64,000 bases of DNA from Bradyrhizobium sp. Ash2021 (GTDB taxonomy: Bacteria; Pseudomonadota; Alphaproteobacteria; Rhizobiales; Xanthobacteraceae): positions 7,608,501 through 7,672,500 of the forward strand of contig NZ_CP100604.1 in the NCBI RefSeq assembly GCF_031202265.1, given 5' to 3'. Position numbers and translations under genes: made by a program. The notes under the pieces are model-generated. The model ran no database searches, was not told where the DNA came from, and was given only the letters and a program-made list of their open reading frames with translations. Of the stretch, positions 52,943-62,400 are shown piece after piece. Positions within the stretch are counted from its first letter, which is position 1, and every line of letters begins with the position of its first letter.

Positions 52943-53341
52943 ATGCTATTTGCTTCTAAATCACTCGCAATCACGATGTTCCTTGCGAGCTTGTCGCCGG
53001 CATCGGCTGAACCGCCGTTTGAACCCGTGGCAATTTGCCGAACGGCGATAGCATCGATTATGGATCGCGATCCAAAGGCAATTCAAACGACCCGAACGAC
53101 CGACGGCGTTCTGCTATTGATCTATGTGCGTCCAATCGACAATTTCATTTGGACATATAGATGCAGGATAGAGGGCAATCGAATCGTATGGGCGAACGAA
53201 CCAGGGCGTTGGCGAGACGACCCCAAGGATGACAAGGTCTTCTTTGAGGTTGTCGGTGCCGGGGCGCAACTTCGTATCATCGAAAACCATGCCGACGGAT
53301 CGACAGCAAATCAGTTATTCGATCGCGACATGATCCAATGA
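52943..53341 (+). CDS. Small exported protein, paralogue of the one at 47024
   Basis: 132 residues; the ATG at 52943 is taken although TTG (52937) and GTG (52940) precede it. Signal peptide (KSLAITMFLASLSPASAE) then ICRTAIASIMDRDPKAIQTT, RPIDNFIWTYRCRIEGNRIV and GRWRDDPKDDKVFFEVVGAG. The gene lies 23 bp after nirV and may be read with it. The near-identical copy at 47024 follows fixK2. Confidence 0.65.
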   Translation: MLFASKSLAITMFLASLSPASAEPPFEPVAICRTAIASIMDRDPKAIQTTRTTDGVLLLIYVRPIDNFIWTYRCRIEGNRIVWANEPGRWRDDPKDDKVFFEVVGAGAQLRIIENHADGSTANQLFDRDMIQ

Positions 53342-53470
53342 ATTTGTCTCCAATCGCTACAAATGAGGTCGGGCTCGACAGAAGCTCTTCCTGTTTGAAC
53401 AAGAAGTTGTCGAGGCGGGAAATTCAGCCGCTGCGAACGGCGAGTCAGGTAATCTTGCGCGCGGCCGAGC

Positions 53471-53665
53471 GTGTTCGGCGACGCCAAGATGACCACCGCG
53501 CTGCTCGACCGATTGACCCATCACTGCGACATCGTCGAGACCGGCAACGATAGCTGGCGGTTCAAGAGCCGAGACGACGATCACGCCACCCGCGTTCGTC
53601 TCGCCTCCGCTATCCCGGCCAGCTCCGACGAGACGAGCGCTACCAGCAAAGCCCGCCGCGCAAAG
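53471..53665 (+). pseudogene. IS21-family IstB helper ATPase, C-terminal fragment
   Basis: The frame reads [20 protein letters not shown] and [20 protein letters not shown], the standard C-terminus of IstB. It lacks the AAA core, and the 3' side is cut by the ISL3 element at about 53667. Confidence 0.75.
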
Positions 53666-53666
53666 G

Positions 53667-55340
53667 GGTCAAAATTGGGCTCTGACTCACTTTTGATGCA
53701 GTTTGGGGGATGCGTGGCGCTTTGATTGGAGGAGAATCAACGCCATGCAGCAAGCACTCCACCGCTCCAGTCTGGTGCCGCGTGGGTTTGTTGTAGAGAG
53801 TGCGTACTACGAAGGTGATAAGGCCGTTATTGAGATCCGGGCGTCCGGAAGCGTCGGTCTGTGTCCCTTGTGCGGAACAGTTTCCCGGCGTGTCCATAGC
53901 CGGTATCGGCGACGCGTAACTGACCTCCCGCTTTCGGGGCGTATCGTACAGCTCCTGGTGGTCGCCCGCCGCTTCCGCTGCGACGCCGTTCTGTGCGGGC
54001 GCCAAATCTTTACTGAGCGCTTCGCCGAAGGGGTGCTGGCTCCATCGGCGCGACGCACGGCGAGGCTGGACTCCATTGTCCATCACCTCGGTCTGGCGCT
54101 TGGCGGACGACCGGCCGCAGGCTTCGCAAAACGGCTGATGCTGCCGGTAAGCAAGGATACGCTCCTTCGCGTGGTTCGACGCCGTAGCCGTCCACCAGCT
54201 GACCCGCTCAGGGTTATCGGCATCGATGATTGGGCCTGGCGGCGCAATCACCGATACGCCAGCATCATCTGCAACCTGGAAAGGCGCCGGGTGGTCACCC
54301 TGCTGCCAGACCGTGAGCCCGCGACCGCCCAGGCCTGGCTCGCTGCTCATCCCACGATCGCGATCGTCGCCCGTGACCGCGGTGGAGGATATGGCGAAGC
54401 CGCAGCTAGAGCCCTGCCGCACGCGGTACAGGTCGCAGATCGTTGGCATCTGATGGAGAACGCCAGTCGGGCCTTCCTCGATGCCGTCCGAAAATCGATG
54501 CGTCAGATCCGCAGCGCAATCGGAGCAACGACGATCGATCCCGAGCTGCTTACAGCTGCGGAGCGGCTCCAATATGAGGGCTATCTCCGGCGCGAGGAGG
54601 CCAACGCGACCATCTTGGGCCTGTCGAAAGGTGGAATGCCGATCAAGCAGATCGTGCGCCAGACGGGCCACAGCAGGGGGCTGGTGCGACAGGTGATCCG
54701 CGGCGAACGCCATGATGTCTTCCGGACCCGGGAGAGTTCTCTCGATCAGCACCTGCCATGGCTCGACGATCAATGGGCAGCCGGTTGCCGAAACGGCGCT
54801 GAACTTTGGCGCCGCTTACGGGCGCGCGGTTTCCGAGGCTCCCTTCGCGTTGTCGGCGAATGGACGACCCGTAGACGGCGGGCCGAAAAGACTGATGTCG
54901 AAACTCTTCATCGGATTCCATCGGCCAGAACGATCGCTCGTCTCATGACCGTCGGACGGGATACGCTATCGAAGGCAGAGACGGTGACCGTCGCGGCGGT
55001 AGAAGCTGGCGTGCCACCCCTGGTCGAGGCACGCGAGATCATCGCCGAATTCCACATGATGATCCGGCGCCGAGCCGCCGCCGAATTGTCACCCTGGATC
55101 GAGCGCGCTCGCGCCAGTCTTGTCGCATCGTTCGCCCGCGGCGTAACGAACGATGAAGCCGCGGTTCGGGCGGCGATCACCTCGCTCTGGTCCAACGGAC
55201 AGACTGAGGGTCAGATCACGCGCCTCAAGCTCGTCAGACGCCAAATGTACGGCCGTGGCAAAATCGATCTGCTTCAAGCCAGGCTAATCGGCGCAGAATA
55301 AACGCAGCTGCACCAAAACTGCGTCAGAGCCAAATTTGCA
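53667..55340. mobile_element. ISL3-family insertion sequence
   Basis: Imperfect inverted repeats of about 32 bp bound the element. Both contain GGCTCTGAC followed by a ca-ttttg-tgcag pattern (left from about 53672, right in 55308-55339 on the other strand). The single transposase gene fills the interior. It inserted into an IstB remnant. Confidence 0.8.
53745..55301 (+). CDS. ISL3-family transposase
   Basis: 518 residues from the ATG at 53745 with GGAGGAGAAT upstream. A Zn-ribbon start (LCPLCGTVSRRVHSRYRRRV) is followed by a catalytic domain with GIDDWAWRRNHRYASIICNL (first Asp), VARDRGGGYGEAAARALPHA (second Asp), QVADRWHLMENASRAF and the C-terminal SNGQTEGQITRLKLVRRQMY (catalytic Glu). All catalytic residues are present, so the element could be active. 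Confidence 0.9.
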   Translation: MQQALHRSSLVPRGFVVESAYYEGDKAVIEIRASGSVGLCPLCGTVSRRVHSRYRRRVTDLPLSGRIVQLLVVARRFRCDAVLCGRQIFTERFAEGVLAPSARRTARLDSIVHHLGLALGGRPAAGFAKRLMLPVSKDTLLRVVRRRSRPPADPLRVIGIDDWAWRRNHRYASIICNLERRRVVTLLPDREPATAQAWLAAHPTIAIVARDRGGGYGEAAARALPHAVQVADRWHLMENASRAFLDAVRKSMRQIRSAIGATTIDPELLTAAERLQYEGYLRREEANATILGLSKGGMPIKQIVRQTGHSRGLVRQVIRGERHDVFRTRESSLDQHLPWLDDQWAAGCRNGAELWRRLRARGFRGSLRVVGEWTTRRRRAEKTDVETLHRIPSARTIARLMTVGRDTLSKAETVTVAAVEAGVPPLVEAREIIAEFHMMIRRRAAAELSPWIERARASLVASFARGVTNDEAAVRAAITSLWSNGQTEGQITRLKLVRRQMYGRGKIDLLQARLIGAE

Positions 55341-55372
55341 AGCCGATTGACACAGCTATTCGCTGAAGCCAT

Positions 55373-55948
55373 TCACCGCTTCTTGCGGGGCGCTTTAGTA
55401 CGCGAGAGATGTCGCCCGCGTTCGACATTTCCGCAGCGCGGCCGGTGCGCCGCCTTGATGCTGAGATAGCCCTTCCGCTTCCGTCCATGCTTGATGTCAG
55501 CGTAATGTGCCTGGGTGCGATCGGTGCCCTGACCGGCAGCCGCGGCTACCTCTTCACCCCCTCCGAACGTGGTCTTGATATCCGCGATGATCTGATGCCT
55601 CAGCACATAGGGCGTGATCAGCACGTCGTCGCCGAGCTCGGGCAGTGCTTTGCTTCCAAGTTTCGCCAACGCCTTACGGACTGCGTTCTTGGATTTGGTG
55701 CTGACGACCATGCGGCCTCCAGAGCGGGCGGCGGTCAAGAATAGCCGCGCACCACAGTGCAATGCGGCGCGCCGATGATAATAGGTGTCGAGAGCGATCC
55801 CGTCCTGAAGCGGATCGAGGTGCCCTGAATTCCACATCCGGAGGAATGTCTCTCTGTATGCTTCAGCCGTTCCATCGCTGACGTCGCGTGGCGGTATGAG
55901 ATCCAAAAGTCTGTTCGCCTTCCGGATCAGGTTCTCGATATCAATCAT
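55373..55948 (-). CDS. Shortened tyrosine recombinase-like protein
   Basis: 191 residues. The N-terminal part (TAEAYRETFLRMWNSGHLDP, TYYHRRAALHCGARLFL) looks like a SAM-like core-binding domain. The C-terminal part holds VLRHQ (Arg and His of the recombinase box) and EEVAAAAGQGTDRTQAHYAD with the nucleophilic Tyr. The middle, including the first catalytic Arg, is missing, so family members should be twice as long. I infer an internal deletion. It ends a row of mobility genes on the minus strand. Confidence 0.5.
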   Translation of the reverse strand: MIDIENLIRKANRLLDLIPPRDVSDGTAEAYRETFLRMWNSGHLDPLQDGIALDTYYHRRAALHCGARLFLTAARSGGRMVVSTKSKNAVRKALAKLGSKALPELGDDVLITPYVLRHQIIADIKTTFGGGEEVAAAAGQGTDRTQAHYADIKHGRKRKGYLSIKAAHRPRCGNVERGRHLSRTKAPRKKR

Positions 55949-56027
55949 CGCTGCTACCCCTCGTTATTGTCGGCCTATTCCTGTCCTGTCTTGTCGGCCC
56001 GTATTGTCGGCCTTCGATTAGCGATCT

Positions 56028-56282
56028 TCAGGGTTTCGGTGCTTGAACGGGCGCCTTCAGGACGATCGCGATCGCCTCCAGCATCAGGTCCTGCACGGTC
56101 GTGTTGCGCGCGATCGCAGCGAGCTTGAGCTCGCGGCGGAGCTCGGGGCTGACGCGGACCAGAACGCCGCAACGGCCGGCATCGGTCTGGGCGTCGCAGG
56201 CGTCAGCTCCGAACGTGTCGTCAGCGGCGGGCATCGCAGTGGCAGCAAGCGCTGCGGTCAGTGTCTCTTTAGGCGATCTCAT
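56028..56282 (-). CDS. Small ribbon-helix-helix-like protein, third gene of the integrase operon
   Basis: 84 residues. After a flexible Ala-rich start, the C-terminal half (GVLVRVSPELRRELKLAAIA, RNTTVQDLMLEAIAIVLKAP) fits a ribbon-helix-helix fold: one strand and two helices. Such proteins act as DNA-binding partners of ParA (ParG or CopG type). The gene overlaps the ParA gene end by 14 bp. Confidence 0.65.
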   Translation of the reverse strand: MRSPKETLTAALAATAMPAADDTFGADACDAQTDAGRCGVLVRVSPELRRELKLAAIARNTTVQDLMLEAIAIVLKAPVQAPKP

Positions 56283-57048
56283 GGACGGGTCCTTCCAGCT
56301 TCAGCGTGTTGCGCACGGCATTCCAGAGCGAGCGGAATTCGCAGGCTGCGTGCCCCGCAGGCTCGGTCTCGACCACGCCGGCACCCCGGACGGCGGCGTA
56401 GGGGACCGTCACGCGGTGGGTGATCTGGCGCCGCCACAGCCGCGGACCGATATCGGCCAAGGCCTCTCGCGCCTGTCGCACCATCGGCGACTCGCCTAGA
56501 TCACGGATCGGGGGAGCTGCATTAAGCACCACCGCGTAGCTCACGCCCGCCGATGCCAACAATGGGATGAGGCCGCGTGTGACCTTCAGGTCGAAGAGAG
56601 TGGGGCGCATCGGGATGAGCACCAGATCGGCATGGCGCGCGGCGGAAGGCACATGACGAAGGTCGGGCGGCATGTCGACGAAGAGAATCTCGATGCCGGC
56701 GCGCCGTGCCGCCTCGATCGCATCGTTGAGGCCTTCGGGACCGCAGCGGCAGACGGGAATGTCGTTCCGGCCGCGCACGCACTTCCACACGAAGCTCGAC
56801 TGCTGCGGGTCGGCATCGATGATCGCTACCCTGAGGCCTGCCATGCGCGCGATCACGGCGAGGTTGGTGCTCGTGGTCGACTTGCCGCTGCCGCCCTTGC
56901 CAACGCACGCGACGGTCGCAAGCAGTGAGGCTTTCCTGCTCGCAGCCGCGTCGCCGGCCAAAGGCTTGACCAGCAACGTCTCGGCCGAGCCCGCACTTTG
57001 CGGAGCAATGAACGGCGGTGTTGTCGGCTGAAGCTCATCTGCTAACAA
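56269..57048 (-). CDS. ParA-family ATPase
   Basis: 259 residues. I start at a TTG at 57048 because GGAGG lies 8 nt upstream; this TTG is one base after the integrase stop. Deviant Walker A ACVGKGGSGKSTTSTNLA and Walker B-like VDMPPD, with IIDADPQQSSFVWKCV as the switch region, define ParA/MinD ATPases. The N-terminal 40 residues are a linker. With the RHH-like partner it forms a partition-like module attached to a recombinase gene. Confidence 0.85.
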   Translation of the reverse strand: MLADELQPTTPPFIAPQSAGSAETLLVKPLAGDAAASRKASLLATVACVGKGGSGKSTTSTNLAVIARMAGLRVAIIDADPQQSSFVWKCVRGRNDIPVCRCGPEGLNDAIEAARRAGIEILFVDMPPDLRHVPSAARHADLVLIPMRPTLFDLKVTRGLIPLLASAGVSYAVVLNAAPPIRDLGESPMVRQAREALADIGPRLWRRQITHRVTVPYAAVRGAGVVETEPAGHAACEFRSLWNAVRNTLKLEGPVHEIA

Positions 57049-57049
57049 G

Positions 57050-58849
57050 CTAGTCCTCCATCTGTTTGGGGCGACGGCCGCGCGTGCGACGGCGTTTGGC
57101 CATCGCATCGAAATCGAGCCCCTTGAACACGGTCCAGTTGATATCCTCCTGCAGCGGCAGGTTGGCGAGGTACTGGCACTGCTTGGCCGTGAGCGCGCGG
57201 AAGCCGTATTGGTCGTGCACGTCGCCGAGCTCGTGTCCGGACTGCAGCCGCCGGGCACGGCCCTCCACGTCCGCATCGCGCATTTCGTCGATCGCATCGC
57301 CGCGCAACGAGTGGAATACCTCGCCGCCTTTGGCCCCACAGCGCTTCATGATGTTCTGCATCGTCTTCGACATGTACTTCGACGGATTGGGATGCTCGTG
57401 CGCTGCCTCGAAGATGAAGCCGCTGCGCGCCCGCATCCACGAGATGAAGCCGATCTCATCCAGGTAGTTGTGCAGCACGTAGAATGACATCGATTCCGAC
57501 GTTTTGATCGGAACGCGCCGCCACTCTTTCTTTCCCGTCTTCTCGTTCACCACCTCGACGATGCCGTTGGTCTGCGCCACCCAGACACCATACTTTTGAC
57601 GGATGTCACAGCCTTGCAGATAGGCAAGCAGACCGAGCCGCCGCGAGGTGAGCTTGGCCAACAGCGGGAACATCGCCTCGTCCAGAACTCCGGATTTGAC
57701 GCCGTTGCCGAACACGCGGTTGGTGACCTCGATCGAGATGCCTTCGCGGGGCCGCGGAGCTTTGTAGGCCTGCGGCAACGAGACCTTTGCGCCGGCAAAC
57801 GGATCACGATAGTTGAGGTCCTGAATGCGATGGCGCATCATCGTCCGGATATTCGCGATGTAGCCGTTCATCATGGTGTTCTCGGCCATGGGCTTCATCG
57901 CGAAATTCTTGTTCGCCTCCAGAATCTCCAGCGTCGACCGGTCCTGCATGTCCGAACGCTTGGTCACGTTGGCGGGCCAGTACTGCATCTTGTTGACGAA
58001 GATCTGCAAATCGCTCGGATAGTATTGGTTCGGCGTGCGATCGCCGATGACATCGAGGAACATCTGGCGACGCAGGGTCAGGATCGGAATGTCGGGATGG
58101 TTACGATCCCTGTCGTTCCTCATGTCGATATAGGCCTGCGAGATCTCGCTGAAGAGCGGCAAGTCGTGTGTTGCCGCCCTCGGCTCGGCAGCCGGCGCCG
58201 GCGTGTTGCGCACCGTCGGCGCTGGGGGACCGACATCCTCAACCGCAGCCAAGGCGGCAAGCGCCTGCTCTGGCTTGGCCGCGAGTTTCAGCACATCGGT
58301 CAGCGCCTGCCGGGCCAGGGCGTCGGCATTGGTAGTCACGGCGACCGCACCTGCATCGCCCTTGGCGACCTCCCGCTGGACGAGCTGAAGCGAGGCCAGC
58401 GCCGCGTCCAGCCCGCGCGCCAGCCCAATGGCTTGAGACGGGTTCTCGAGCGCACGAGTGATGGCATTCTGGCACGCATCAATCGTGTGCCTGATCAGGT
58501 CGTTCTGCTTGTCGTCGAAGTGCAACGTGGTCATCGGTGTCCCCTTCCAGGTGTCGGCCGCGAAGCTGCAGATGGTCTGGCAGAGGCTTGCAAGCAGCAC
58601 CGCCAGGCGTTTGGCCTCGCCGCGGCTACGCGGGCCCAACTGAGCCCGGACGATACGGGCGGGCCCTGCAAGTTGGGATCCGGCCAAAATACCGTTTCCG
58701 AAGAATGTCGGGGAAAGCCGCAGCTGAAAGCGCCAGCCGGAGGGGTCGCCGGTCAAATAACGCGGCGGCCGCCGCCCGGCGGGCTGCCGGTCGCGGCGTT
58801 TTTTCGCTGGTACTTTTGCTGGTACAGACCCCGGTACAGTCACGCGCAT
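57050..58849 (-). CDS. Large tyrosine recombinase (DUF6538-type N-terminus)
   Basis: 599 residues. The N-terminal RPPRYLTGDPSGWRFQLRLS resembles the arm-binding DUF6538 domain. A central core-binding region follows. The catalytic end has SRRLGLLAYLQGCDIR, FHSLRGDAIDEM (His and Arg), SGHELGDVHDQYG with the Tyr. The protein is typical of integrases of integrative elements rather than of phages. The start at 58849 lies 80 bp from a tRNA-Ser-like attachment sequence. ParA and the RHH gene follow in the same transcript. Confidence 0.75.
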   Translation of the reverse strand: MRVTVPGSVPAKVPAKKRRDRQPAGRRPPRYLTGDPSGWRFQLRLSPTFFGNGILAGSQLAGPARIVRAQLGPRSRGEAKRLAVLLASLCQTICSFAADTWKGTPMTTLHFDDKQNDLIRHTIDACQNAITRALENPSQAIGLARGLDAALASLQLVQREVAKGDAGAVAVTTNADALARQALTDVLKLAAKPEQALAALAAVEDVGPPAPTVRNTPAPAAEPRAATHDLPLFSEISQAYIDMRNDRDRNHPDIPILTLRRQMFLDVIGDRTPNQYYPSDLQIFVNKMQYWPANVTKRSDMQDRSTLEILEANKNFAMKPMAENTMMNGYIANIRTMMRHRIQDLNYRDPFAGAKVSLPQAYKAPRPREGISIEVTNRVFGNGVKSGVLDEAMFPLLAKLTSRRLGLLAYLQGCDIRQKYGVWVAQTNGIVEVVNEKTGKKEWRRVPIKTSESMSFYVLHNYLDEIGFISWMRARSGFIFEAAHEHPNPSKYMSKTMQNIMKRCGAKGGEVFHSLRGDAIDEMRDADVEGRARRLQSGHELGDVHDQYGFRALTAKQCQYLANLPLQEDINWTVFKGLDFDAMAKRRRTRGRRPKQMED

Positions 58850-58928
58850 CGCCTCTGGTTGGGCGTCGAACTGCGCGAAACACGGGCCTTAAGGGCCCTT
58901 CGGACTGCTAATTGGGGTGCGAGCTAAT

Positions 58929-58949
58929 TGGCGGAGAGGGAGGGATTCT
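58929..58949. other. Candidate attachment site, copy 1 (tRNA-Ser 3'-end-like)
   Basis: TGGCGGAGAGGGAGGGATTC equals the complement of the 3' end of many bacterial tRNA-Ser genes, up to the T-loop. It lies 80 bp upstream of the recombinase start. The rest of a tRNA is not present. Confidence 0.55.
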
Positions 58950-59424
58950 CGCCGCCAATCTCCATTTTTTGCTGGCACGCTTGCCCTGACGGTGGCAAAG
59001 TTTTGCTGAACACGGTGCTCCACCGTGATGCTCCACCGCCAAAAACCGGCGGTTCGGGAAATGCCTGTTTCTGAAGGACTTCTGCGCTGTCCCATAGGGG
59101 TGGCGGAGAGGGAGGGACTCTCTCCCCCGATGCCGCGAATGCGCGAAAACCGCTGCGAAACAAGGATTCCTGAAAAGCCCGGTCGCGATTTGTGACCACC
59201 GCTGTGTACCACTGGATTGGCCGGTTCGGCCGTGAACCTCATGCGCTCTCGTGGCAGTTGGCGCGTCTTCGAAGCAGCGTGCGCTCGATCGTGCCGGATA
59301 GTCTAGCGTAGCCCCCTCCATCACTGGAGTGAAAGCGACCAAACCGCTCATACAAATCAGTTGACGCAGACCAATCGGCGCGCACACGCCCCCGGCGCCT
59401 CACAGGAACATCCTTTCCGATCGG
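58950..59424. other. Intergenic region beyond the integrase operon
   Basis: About 475 bp without a supported gene. It holds the second tRNA-Ser-like copy (59101) and otherwise no recognisable feature. The tail of the 1285-residue gene begins at 59425. Confidence 0.4.
59101..59121. other. Candidate attachment site, copy 2
   Basis: TGGCGGAGAGGGAGGGACTC repeats the 58929 sequence with one change, 172 bp away and in the same direction. The surrounding sequence does not match the first copy. Confidence 0.5.
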
Positions 59425-62400
59425 TCAACTTCGAGGGACCACTTGAAGTTTCCGCGGCTTTTTTATTCGGGGGAATCGCTTGTCGAGCCGCTTGATGAAC
59501 TCGTCACTCGTCGAATGGTCGCCCGAATTCGCTGCCGAAACGTACAAATAATCTCTGACCCTCTCGGCGCTCTCGGAGTCCCAGGTCTCGGCGATCCGTA
59601 GGTAAACGCCGCGGAAGCGCGCGTCGCTTATGTGCTCCGACCAAAGGTCCGGATCTTTGAAAGCCGCTGCTATGAAGAAATCCCACACGCGTTCGTGCCG
59701 GAACAAGAGCCAATTCTTCTCCTTGCCCTGGGCGTCTCTGATCGCCCGTGGCACAAGAAGCCGTTGCTCCTGCAAGGATGAAGCCTCGGCTGGGAATTCG
59801 TCGGGGTTCAGTTTGTTGCGATCCTCGAGCCGCATTGTGACGGCATGTTGGCCGAATTTCTCCAGGGGAAACGCAACCACGTTGATCATCTGATAGCGCT
59901 CGGCTGCCAGCCGAAAAGCCTCGTCTACGAGCGCAGTCGGCGAAGGCATGTGCCCGCGCGCCATAAGCTCGGCTGCGAAAGTCAGGTCGAACGGGTTCGA
60001 CAGCATCAGCTCCGCCGTCTCACGTTCGATCTGCTGCGGTTGGTGGAATGCGGTCGAGACAAACTTTTGCACGGCTTCCTTGTAGGCCTCCCCTCGGCAC
60101 GGCTGCGTCTCGTCTGCACCGACCGGCCGTGACATGAGGAACTCGGTCGCTTCGCTGCGGTCCAGCGGTAGGATTTCGACCTTTCGGGAATTCGCTGGCG
60201 GGCGCCACTCGATCGGCTGAGACGCGACGATCACGTCACCCTTCGACATGTCGCGGGCGAAGGCCCGGATCTTTTCGCGTGTGTCGGCTTCCACCTCATT
60301 GAGGCCGTCCACGATTACCTGGAGTGTGCGCGTATGGACGAGACTTCGCACGAAGCCCGCTTCCTGCACGTCGTGAATGATGCGGGAGATGGCAACGTCG
60401 ACGCCATCGGCGCAGTCGCGCGCGTGTAGGAAGGCGACCGGCCGCGTCGCCTTGCCTGCGATCTCACGCAGGAAGCTGGTCTTGCCTAGCCCGGAATCAG
60501 CCTGAAGCACGACGACCCCCGTGAGGTCGGACTGCAATTGGGAGAGACGAATGACCTCCCCGTCATCCACACGCGCGCGACTGTCTGCGAAATAGGCAAG
60601 CTCAGCAAAATCCTCGAGCCTGGCCTGCGCAACGAGGTCGTCCCGGAACGGCGCAAGGAGACGTCGTCGCAGCGGCGGTAGGATCAGCAGCACGAGCGGC
60701 ACGAAGCCAGCGCTGAAAAACTGCCGGGCCCGCGGATTCCAAAAGAAGATTGCCTGGATGGTGCGCGACCAGGGAAAGGCGACGAGGAAGGCGGTCCAGA
60801 ACAACGTCCAGAGGACGAGTGACCACGTCAGCCAGAGGCTGATTGGAGCAATGTTCTCGCCCCTGAGATGCGCAGCGAGCGCCTGCGCATGGGTCGAATG
60901 GGACTTCTTAAGCTGGGCGAGGAGCGCCTCCACCGTCCGCCTTTCGTCAGAAGTCCAGCAGCGGTGAAAGGGGCCCTCAATTGGCAGGTCGCGCAGCCAT
61001 GCGATGGAGGAGCGGACGAACTCGGCGAGGCTGCTCGTTTCGGTGGGTACCTGGCAGGCTGCTTCGATTGCAGCCATCGCGGCGTTTTCGGCTTCTACAC
61101 GGGTACGCTGTGAACTCGACAGCGCCGCCCAATTATCTGTCAGCAGCTGAAGGACTCTGTGGGCTTCGGCGGGATTGTTCCCAACCGAATCCAGCGGCAA
61201 CGCATCGGGGCGTCCCAGCCACGCAAAGAGCAGCTCGCTACCGTCCTTTTTGCTGTCCGCTCCGGTCGCGACATGCGCCGCGGCCCGAAGCACCCCTGCC
61301 ACTTCGTCCTCACGAGAGTTGATAAGGCGAACGGCGGTTAACGCAGCACTTAGGCCGCCCGGTCCAATCCGCCCGAGGGCCTCTGCCACTGCGCCTCTGA
61401 CGGTGCTATTCGGGTTGCCCAGGAGCGGCAGCAGCTCGTCGATGACGGGGCCTGCGCGATCGCCGGTCGCAATCTGACCAAGGGCTAGGGCCGCCGCGCC
61501 CCTAACAGTGCTGTTTGTGTTGTGGAGGAGCGGCACAAGCTTGTCGATGGCGGGGCCCGCACGCTCGCCCTGTGCAATTTGACCGAGGGCTTGTGCCGCT
61601 GCGCGCACGATGGAGGTGTCCTGGTCGCTGAGGAGGGGCAGCAGCTTGTCGATGACGGGGCCCGCGCGCTCGCCGATCGCAATCTGACCGAGCGCTCGGG
61701 CCGCTGCGGCGCTGATGTCGGGATCCCGGTCGCCGAGGAGCGGCACCAGCTTGTCGATGGCGGGACGCGCGCGCTCGCCGGTCGCGATCTGACCAAGAGC
61801 TCGTGCCGCTGCGCCCTTTACGGAGCTATTCGGGTTGTCGAGGAGTGGCAGCAGACTGTCGGTGACGGGGCCCGCGCGCTCGCCGGTCGCAATCTGACCA
61901 AGCGCTCGGGCCGCTGCGTACACAATGGAGGGGTCCTGGCCGCTGAGGAGGGGCAGCAGCTTGTCGATGACTGGGCCCGCGCGCTCGCCGGTCGCAATCT
62001 GACTGAGGGCTTCTATCGCTGCGCCCCTAATGGAGCTATTCGGGTTGTCGAGGAGTGGCAGCAGACTGTTGGTGACGGCGCGCGCACGCGCGCCGGTCGC
62101 AATCTGACCAAGGGCTTGTGTCGCTGCATACACGATGGACGGGTCCTGGTCGCTGAGGAGGGGCAGCAGCTTGTCGATGACGGAGTCCGCGCGCCCGCCG
62201 GTCGCAATCCGACCGAGGACCTGTGCCGCTGCGCCCTTGACGATCTTGTCCTGACCGCCGAGGAGCGGCTGCAGCTTGTTAATGACGGGGCCCGCGCGAT
62301 CGCCGGTCGCAATCTGACCGAGAGCTTGTGCCGCTGCAGCGCTGACGGAGGAGTCCCGGTCGCCAAGGAGCGGCAGTAGCCTGTCGATGACCGCGCCCAC

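Noticed and set aside
57596..58927. 443-codon plus-strand open frame opposite the integrase
   Set aside because: Antisense to the recombinase; no domain or start signal.
58970..58990. Possible sigma-54 promoter (tggcacgcttgc)
   Set aside because: The GG and GC elements are too close together for a sigma-54 site.
58929..59121. A tRNA-Ser gene
   Set aside because: Only the 3' 20 bases match; no acceptor 5' strand, D arm or anticodon arm can be folded.
61522..62379. Repetitive plus-strand frame opposite the HEAT array
   Set aside because: It repeats only because the HEAT DNA repeats; composition is not protein-like.
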